Below are positions 25,868-30,327 of a DNA stretch of 30,327 nt, piece after piece. The position numbers were made by a program, and so were the translations under genes. The DNA lies in NCBI GenBank assembly GCA_964392965.1, contig CAYMSA010000015.1:1-30327 (forward strand), read 5' to 3'. Source of the DNA: CAYMSA01 sp964392965 (GTDB lineage Bacteria > Actinomycetota > Coriobacteriia > Anaerosomatales > Anaerosomataceae). Position 1 is the stretch's first letter; every line of letters begins with the position of its first letter. The notes under the pieces are model-generated. The model was not told the origin of the DNA and made no database searches. It was given only the letters and a program-made list of their open reading frames with translations.

Positions 25868-27202
25868 TCAGGCCGAGGCGATCGGTGAAACCACGAGCCT
25901 TCCCTCTGTATCCACGGAGGTGACACGCGCCATCACGAGGGCGCCCTGCTCGAACGCTTCATCGCGCAGGACGACGCGGTTGTACTCCCGGGAGACCCCC
26001 TCGGCCACCATGCCCGCCGGAGTGACATCTGTGCGCTCCACGAGAACCTCCACGACGGAACCCACGCGCCCGAGCGCATCTTGCATCGCGAGCCGCGATC
26101 CGAGCTCCCGCAGTTCGGCTGCGCGGGCGCCCCGGACCTTCGCAGGAACGTGACCCGGCATCGTCGCGGCGCGCGTGCCCTGGCGCACCGAGTAGCGGAA
26201 GACGTGGAGCCGGCTCAGGGCGGCGGACTCCACGAACGCGAGGGTCTCGGCCCACTCGGCATCGGTCTCGCCCGGGAAACCCGCGATGACGTCGGCGCCG
26301 ATGCTCACGCCGGGCAGTGCCGAACGGACGTCCTCGAGGACTTCACGGTACCGGGCGGTCGTGTAAGGCCGCCCCATTCGCCGGAGCACGCCGTCGGAGC
26401 CCGACTGCAGCGGGATGTGCAGGTGGCGGCAGAACGCGGGCGTCGAGGCGGCCACATCGAGGAGACGCGCGTCGACGTGATCCGGTTCGATGCTCGAGAC
26501 CCTGATGCGGCGCACCCCCGTGCTTGCCACCGCCGCGATGAGGCCCGCGAGATCGAGACCGTCCGAGGCGTAGTGCCCGATGTTGATACCGGTGAGGACG
26601 ACCTCGGCCACGCCTGCCTCGACGACCGCACGCACCCCGGTCACGACCTGGCCCGCGGGGACCGACCGGGGAAGTCCGCGCGCATAGGGCACGATGCAGT
26701 ACGCGCAGAACGCGTCGCAGCCGTCCTCGACCTTCACTTGAGCTCGAGTCCTTGACCGCACGGGCGGCGCGATGCGGGCCGGATCCGGCCCGTCTTCTCC
26801 AGCGGAGACCGCGGAGGCGACCGTGGGGCCCCCTTCCTCGCTCACACTCCCCCGCGCAAGGCGCACGACGCATGCCGCTACGCGCGCCTTGTCAGGCTCG
26901 ACGATCACACGCGCGCCGAATGAGGGCACCGACGCACCCTCGACGCTCACCATGCAGCCGGTGAGCACCACGCGTGGCGAACGCGGCAGCGCGAGGGCCT
27001 GATGGACGGCCTTGCGCGCCTTGCGGTCGGCCTCCCCCGTCACCGTGCACGTCACGATGACGACGATCGCGGCCTCCTCACGCGCGACCACGGGGAGCCC
27101 GGCCGTCGCTATCTCACCCGCGATCGCGTCCGCCTCGACCTGGTTCACCTTGCAGCCGAGCGTGACGATCGCGACGCCCGGGGCGACGTCGGCGCTCTTC
27201 AC
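25868..27202 (-). CDS. mtaB: tRNA (N6-threonylcarbamoyladenosine-37-C2) methylthiotransferase MtaB
   Basis: Radical SAM enzyme converting t6A37 to ms2t6A37 in ANN-decoding tRNAs. 444 residues. The N-terminal UPF0004 domain begins AIVTLGCKVNQVEADAI (C17) and continues with VTCTVTGEADRKARKAV and VVLTGCM, giving the three auxiliary-cluster cysteines. The radical SAM motif is CDAFCAYC (C162, C166, C169) in VEDGCDAFCAYCIVPYARG. A TRAM RNA-binding domain ends the protein (VEVLVERTD to VVSPIA). GCKVNQVE rather than GCQMN supports MtaB over MiaB. I chose GTG at 27202, which overlaps the rsmE TGA by 4 nt; the open frame continues to 27385 with Arg-rich shadow sequence. Last gene of the hrcA operon. 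Confidence 0.95.
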   Translation of the reverse strand: MKSADVAPGVAIVTLGCKVNQVEADAIAGEIATAGLPVVAREEAAIVVIVTCTVTGEADRKARKAVHQALALPRSPRVVLTGCMVSVEGASVPSFGARVIVEPDKARVAACVVRLARGSVSEEGGPTVASAVSAGEDGPDPARIAPPVRSRTRAQVKVEDGCDAFCAYCIVPYARGLPRSVPAGQVVTGVRAVVEAGVAEVVLTGINIGHYASDGLDLAGLIAAVASTGVRRIRVSSIEPDHVDARLLDVAASTPAFCRHLHIPLQSGSDGVLRRMGRPYTTARYREVLEDVRSALPGVSIGADVIAGFPGETDAEWAETLAFVESAALSRLHVFRYSVRQGTRAATMPGHVPAKVRGARAAELRELGSRLAMQDALGRVGSVVEVLVERTDVTPAGMVAEGVSREYNRVVLRDEAFEQGALVMARVTSVDTEGRLVVSPIASA

Positions 27203-27942
27203 CCGCGTGACCCGAGGGCACCGAGCTCGTAGAGCACGAGCGCCGGCGCGACGACGCCCGCCGTCTCGGTGCGAAGAACGGTGTCCCCGAGTGAGGCGCT
27301 CACGGCGCCTGCGGCCAAGAAGGCCTCGGCCTCGGCGGACGTCAGACCACCCTCGGGGCCGACGACGACGGCCACGCCCTCGCACCCCGGGAGCGCGGCC
27401 ACCGCCGCCGCCATGCCCGGCGCGTCGGTCGCCTCCTCCCAGCAGAGCACGATGCCGAGACCGTCGAGGAGCGAAAGTGTCTCCGCGAGCGTCGCCGGCG
27501 GCTCGACCGCCGGGACGGACGCCCGCTGCGACTGCTTCGCCGCCTCCGCGGCGATCCGTCGCCAGCGCTCGGTGCGTGCCGCGGCCTTCGCCGCATCAAG
27601 CTTCACGACACTGCGCTCGGCGGCGAACGGAACGACCCGCGACACGCCGAGCTCGGTCACCTGGCGCACGATGGTGTCCATCTTGTCGCCCTTGGGGATA
27701 CCCTGGACGAGCGTGACCGACGGAAGCGACCGCGACGCGAGCACCTCCTCGGCCATACCGCTGACGTCGTCTCCCACGCCGGTCAGACGCACGCGCGTAA
27801 CGACGCCTGCGTGTGCGAGCAGCACCTCGTCGCCTGCGGTAAGCCGCAGCACGTCGCGGATGTGGTGCACGTCGGACGGCGCGAGCGGGAGGCGCCCCGA
27901 TGTGGGAGCCGGACCCGTCGCGAAGAAGCGGTGCAGCGTCAT
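27199..27942 (-). CDS. rsmE: 16S rRNA (uracil1498-N3)-methyltransferase RsmE
   Basis: SPOUT-fold, SAM-dependent methyltransferase that makes m3U1498 in 16S rRNA. 247 residues. N-terminal PUA-like RNA-binding domain (HHIRDVLRLTAGDEVLL), then the trefoil-knot catalytic domain: LVQGIPKGDKMDTIVRQVTELG, RWRRIAAEAAKQSQRASVP, VVVGPEGGLTSAEAEAF and SLGDTVLRTETAG, all family hallmarks. ATG at 27942 directly abuts the dnaJ TAG with no intervening base and lacks a clear ribosome site, so translation probably depends on dnaJ. dnaJ-rsmE-mtaB order is widespread in Gram-positive heat-shock operons. Confidence 0.96.
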   Translation of the reverse strand: MTLHRFFATGPAPTSGRLPLAPSDVHHIRDVLRLTAGDEVLLAHAGVVTRVRLTGVGDDVSGMAEEVLASRSLPSVTLVQGIPKGDKMDTIVRQVTELGVSRVVPFAAERSVVKLDAAKAAARTERWRRIAAEAAKQSQRASVPAVEPPATLAETLSLLDGLGIVLCWEEATDAPGMAAAVAALPGCEGVAVVVGPEGGLTSAEAEAFLAAGAVSASLGDTVLRTETAGVVAPALVLYELGALGSRG

Positions 27943-29052
27943 CTACGCGCCGATCCAGTCCCTGAGCCGCTCACCGGGGCTTCGGCGGTCGCCCACCTCG
28001 CCGCCGAAGCTCTCACCGAGCTCTTCGAGGAGTTCGCGCTGACGCTTCGTGAGCTTCTTGGGTGCGATGACGTCGAGGTGCACGATCAGGTCGCCCTCGC
28101 CGCCGTGCATGCGCGGCATGCCCTTCCCGCGAGCCCGCACGGTGTCACCCGTGTGCACCCCGCCGCCGAAGGTCACCTCCACATCGCCGAACAGTCCCGG
28201 CACGAGGATCGTCCCGCCGAGGGCCGCCTGGGCGATATTGACACCCGCCACCGTGTGCAGATCGCTGCCTTCACGCTGCAGGTACTCGTGTGGGAGCACG
28301 CGGAGCGTCACCCGCAGGTCACCTGCCCTGGCTCCACGGAGACCCGCCTCGCCCTTGCCAGGGACTCTGATGGTGAAGCCGTCCATAACACCGACCGGGA
28401 CCTCCACCGTGATCGTCTCGGCCTCGTTCACCCGGCCCTGGCCGCCACACGTCTGGCAGGCGCCCTCCACGATCACGCCGCTGCTGGAGCAGCGCTGGCA
28501 CGGCGTCGTACTCTCCATCACGCCGAGGATGGTCCGGCGCTGGGTCCGCGTCACGCCGCTGCCGCCACAGTCGGGGCAGGTGCGGACCGAACCGCCCTCG
28601 CCCACGCCCGTGCCCGAGCACGCAGTGCACGTCACAGGATGAGTGATCGTCACCTGCTTGCTGGCGCCGGCGCCGGCCTCCTCGAGTGTGACCGAGAGCT
28701 GCACGGCGTAGTCGCGGCCCGCCGGATCGGGCTTGTGCGCACCGCCCCTGCCACCGCCCATGCCGCCGAAGAACATGTCGAAGATGTCGTCCATGCCGAT
28801 GCCGCCACCGAAGTCGCCCATGCCGCCCATCTGCGGGTCGGCCGTGCCGAAGCGGTCGTAGCGCGCGCGCTTCTCGGGGTCGGAGAGCACCTCGTAGGCC
28901 TCGTTGATGCGCTTGAACGCCTCCTCGGCGTCGTGTGTGTCGTTCACATCTGGATGCGTCTCACGTGCCTTGCGCCGGAACGCCTTCTTGATCTCATCGG
29001 CGCTCGCATCCCGCCCGACGCCGAGCATCTCGTAATAGTCGACTGATACCAC
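27943..29052 (-). CDS. dnaJ: Chaperone DnaJ (type I Hsp40)
   Basis: Co-chaperone that stimulates DnaK ATP hydrolysis and hands over unfolded substrates. 369 residues. J-domain 4-70 with HPD at 33-35; a Gly/Phe/Met-rich linker at about 72-108; four-repeat zinc centre with cysteine pairs C142/C145, C159/C162, C185/C188 and C199/C202 (third repeat reads CQRCSSSG, deviating from CxxCxGxG); C-terminal substrate domains ending GEVGDRRSPGERLRDWIGA. GTG at 29052 has AAAGG 7 nt upstream. It follows hrcA after 20 nt. dnaK and grpE are not adjacent, so this may be the second DnaJ paired with HrcA (inference). Confidence 0.97.
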   Translation of the reverse strand: MVSVDYYEMLGVGRDASADEIKKAFRRKARETHPDVNDTHDAEEAFKRINEAYEVLSDPEKRARYDRFGTADPQMGGMGDFGGGIGMDDIFDMFFGGMGGGRGGAHKPDPAGRDYAVQLSVTLEEAGAGASKQVTITHPVTCTACSGTGVGEGGSVRTCPDCGGSGVTRTQRRTILGVMESTTPCQRCSSSGVIVEGACQTCGGQGRVNEAETITVEVPVGVMDGFTIRVPGKGEAGLRGARAGDLRVTLRVLPHEYLQREGSDLHTVAGVNIAQAALGGTILVPGLFGDVEVTFGGGVHTGDTVRARGKGMPRMHGGEGDLIVHLDVIAPKKLTKRQRELLEELGESFGGEVGDRRSPGERLRDWIGA

Positions 29053-29072
29053 CCGGTAACCTTTCCCTTCGA

Positions 29073-30095
29073 TCAGCAGCCGAGAGCGCCCGTGAGCGCC
29101 TCGGAAACGGTCTTCACGGACGCGATCGCCCGCCGGTAATCCATCCGCGTCGGGCCGATGACGCCCACCACGCCGCCCGAGTCCTCATCACCGTACCGCG
29201 CGGCCACGCAGCTCGCGTGCTCGAGCGCCCGGCTCGTGTTCTCCCGGCCGATGCGCACCTCGATATCGCCCGCACGCAGCAGGCCGCTCAGCATCGAGAG
29301 GAGCGACACACCGTCCTCGAGAAGCGTCACGAGCGGCCGGGCCACACTCGCCTCGGAGAACTCAGGATGCGAGAGGAGCGCCGACATGCCGCCGGTGACC
29401 ACACGGTTCACATCGGCCTCCATCAGGCAGTCCAGCACCGCATCGACGACCGGGGCCGCCACAGCGGTGTCCTCCCTGCCGAGTGACGCCGCCGCACGCA
29501 GGAGCACCTCGGCGTCCTGCCCGTGCGCGCCTTCGAGCAGCGGACCGATCCGCGCCTCCACACCCGCGAGCGCCTCGGCGGAAACCTCCCGCTCGAGCTC
29601 CACGACGCGGTTGGCCACCTGTCCCGAGTCGGTCACGACGACAACCAGCGCGCGGCGGGGTGCGAGCGACACGAGCGTCACGCGACGGATACGCGCGCGA
29701 CGCAACGTGGGGGCGACGACGACCGCCACGTACGACGTGAGTCCCGAGAGCAGCACCGACGTCTCGCGGAGGAGATCGTACACCTCGCCGTCTGGACGCG
29801 CGTAACGCCACCTGATGACGTCGAGCTCGCTGGCGTGCAGCGGTGCCTCTCCGTCGGCGGGCAGCCGGTCCACGTAGACGCGATAGCCGGAGTCCGTGGG
29901 AATGCGCCCCGCCGAGACGTGCGGCTGGAACACGTAGCCGGTGTCCTCGAGCGCCGCCAGCTCGGAGCGCACGGTGGCCGGACTGCAGCCGAGCTGGTAG
30001 CGCTCGACGAGCACCTTCGATCCCACCGGCTGGACGCTGGCTACGTATTCATTGACGAGCGCGCAGAGCACGCTCTCCTGGCGGGTGTTGAGCAT
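29073..30095 (-). CDS. hrcA: Heat-inducible transcription repressor HrcA
   Basis: Repressor of class I heat-shock genes; binds CIRCE inverted repeats and depends on GroEL for activity. 340 residues. Winged helix at 1-75: MLNTRQESVLCALVNEYVASVQPVGSKV region, CSPATVRSELAALEDTGYV recognition helix, then QPHVSAGRIPTDSGYRVYVD, a family hallmark. A GAF-like dimerisation region follows and the C-terminus GVIGPTRMDYRRAIASVKTVSEAL is the terminal signature. ATG at 30095 is supported by AGGAGGT 4 nt upstream; the frame extends to 30248 without homology. A perfect CIRCE at 30105-30131 directly upstream predicts autoregulation. Confidence 0.97.
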   Translation of the reverse strand: MLNTRQESVLCALVNEYVASVQPVGSKVLVERYQLGCSPATVRSELAALEDTGYVFQPHVSAGRIPTDSGYRVYVDRLPADGEAPLHASELDVIRWRYARPDGEVYDLLRETSVLLSGLTSYVAVVVAPTLRRARIRRVTLVSLAPRRALVVVVTDSGQVANRVVELEREVSAEALAGVEARIGPLLEGAHGQDAEVLLRAAASLGREDTAVAAPVVDAVLDCLMEADVNRVVTGGMSALLSHPEFSEASVARPLVTLLEDGVSLLSMLSGLLRAGDIEVRIGRENTSRALEHASCVAARYGDEDSGGVVGVIGPTRMDYRRAIASVKTVSEALTGALGC

Positions 30096-30104
30096 TCGAA
30101 CCTC

Positions 30105-30131
30105 CTGGCACTCAACGCGTGGGAGTGCCAG
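30105..30131 (-). promoter_or_regulatory. CIRCE operator of the hrcA-dnaJ-rsmE-mtaB operon
   Basis: CTGGCACTC (30105-30113) - 9-nt spacer - GAGTGCCAG (30123-30131) is a perfect 9+9 dyad and matches the CIRCE consensus (TTAGCACTC-N9-GAGTGCTAA) in the GCACTC/GAGTGC core. It covers the expected transcription start and reaches to the edge of the hrcA ribosome binding site, so HrcA would block initiation; the transcript could also fold into a hairpin there. Confidence 0.93.
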
Positions 30132-30134
30132 ACG

Positions 30135-30164
30135 ATGATAGGTCTCGCCTCCGACGGGCGTCAA
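30135..30164 (-). promoter_or_regulatory. Promoter of the hrcA operon
   Basis: Minus strand: TTGACG (-35, 30159-30164), 18-nt spacer, TATCAT (-10, 30135-30140). Both boxes match the primary-sigma consensus in five of six positions, the best promoter in the window. Start predicted near 30128, inside the CIRCE dyad. Confidence 0.75.
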
Positions 30165-30258
30165 ACCGTCCTGCGGACTCAGCATGCGGGCCGACGGGAC
30201 TCCACCTCTCCACAGCACACCCCGCGCGAGGCGAGGGCGCTCGGGCATCCAGTCACGA

Positions 30259-30327
30259 TCACCCGTTCCACACCCGGCCGAAGACCTCGTTCCCCAGCAG
30301 GCGACCGCGCGCGGTGAGCCGCCAGCG
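30259..30327 (-). CDS. hemW: HemW-like radical SAM protein, C-terminal end only
   Basis: Twenty-two codons plus TGA enter from the right edge: RWRLTARGRLLGNEVFGRVW. The pattern L-T-x-x-G-x-L-x-x-N-x-V-F is the usual end of HemW (formerly oxygen-independent coproporphyrinogen oxidase-like), and hemW-hrcA-dnaJ is a frequent gene order in Gram-positives. Too little is visible to check the Fe-S or heme-binding motifs. The stop is 163 nt upstream of the hrcA ATG, leaving space for the hrcA promoter and CIRCE. Confidence 0.75.
   Translation of the reverse strand, partial: RWRLTARGRLLGNEVFGRVWNG

Overview
The window is a gene-dense, high-GC (clearly above 60%) bacterial chromosome segment with no tRNA, rRNA, insertion sequence, prophage or CRISPR array that I can see. 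Gene content and order (dgt-dnaG-rpoD; glyQ-glyS-PPDK regulator-ppdK; phoH-HD phosphodiesterase-ybeY-dgkA-cdd-era-deoC-recO; hemW-hrcA-dnaJ-rsmE-mtaB), frequent GTG starts and 4-nt GTGA gene overlaps suggest an actinobacterium. Pyruvate phosphate dikinase with its regulator and a two-subunit glycyl-tRNA synthetase fit an anaerobic lineage such as Coriobacteriia. The taxonomic placement is inference; no marker was searched.

Layout. Positions 1-19232 are all on the minus strand: rpoD (partial), dnaG and dgt (1-4066); ppdK (4180-6888); the glyQ-glyS-PDRP group (6993-10772); then a nine-gene run read from phoH down to recO (19232 to 10927) with gaps of 29 nt or less, or overlaps. These are core functions: transcription and replication initiation, glycolysis/gluconeogenesis switching, tRNA charging, ribosome maturation, c-di-AMP turnover, undecaprenyl-phosphate recycling, pyrimidine/deoxyribose salvage and DNA repair.

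Positions 19233-25857 are an accessory island. It holds a small PadR-type regulator with an N-terminal cysteine cluster (+), a divergent-type nucleoside hydrolase (-), and, transcribed away from the hydrolase, a four-gene plus-strand cassette. The cassette encodes a Tat-exported YnjB-like lipoprotein, a YnjC-like permease (interrupted by a 100-N assembly gap), an ABC ATPase with an unusual cysteine-rich C-terminal domain, and an APH/choline-kinase-fold phosphotransferase with a variant catalytic loop. The genes together suggest import of a small cationic or nucleoside-like compound, trapping by phosphorylation and perhaps N-glycosidic cleavage. The substrate is unknown, and this is the part most worth study.

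Positions 25868-30327 return to the minus strand: hemW (C-terminal end only), then hrcA-dnaJ-rsmE-mtaB behind a strong promoter whose start region is covered by a perfect CIRCE-type inverted repeat. The heat-shock repressor therefore probably controls itself, a DnaJ co-chaperone and two RNA-modification enzymes. No stretch over 300 bp lacks a gene; the longest intergenic regions are 19233-19451, 20829-21011, 30096-30258 and 10773-10926, described below.
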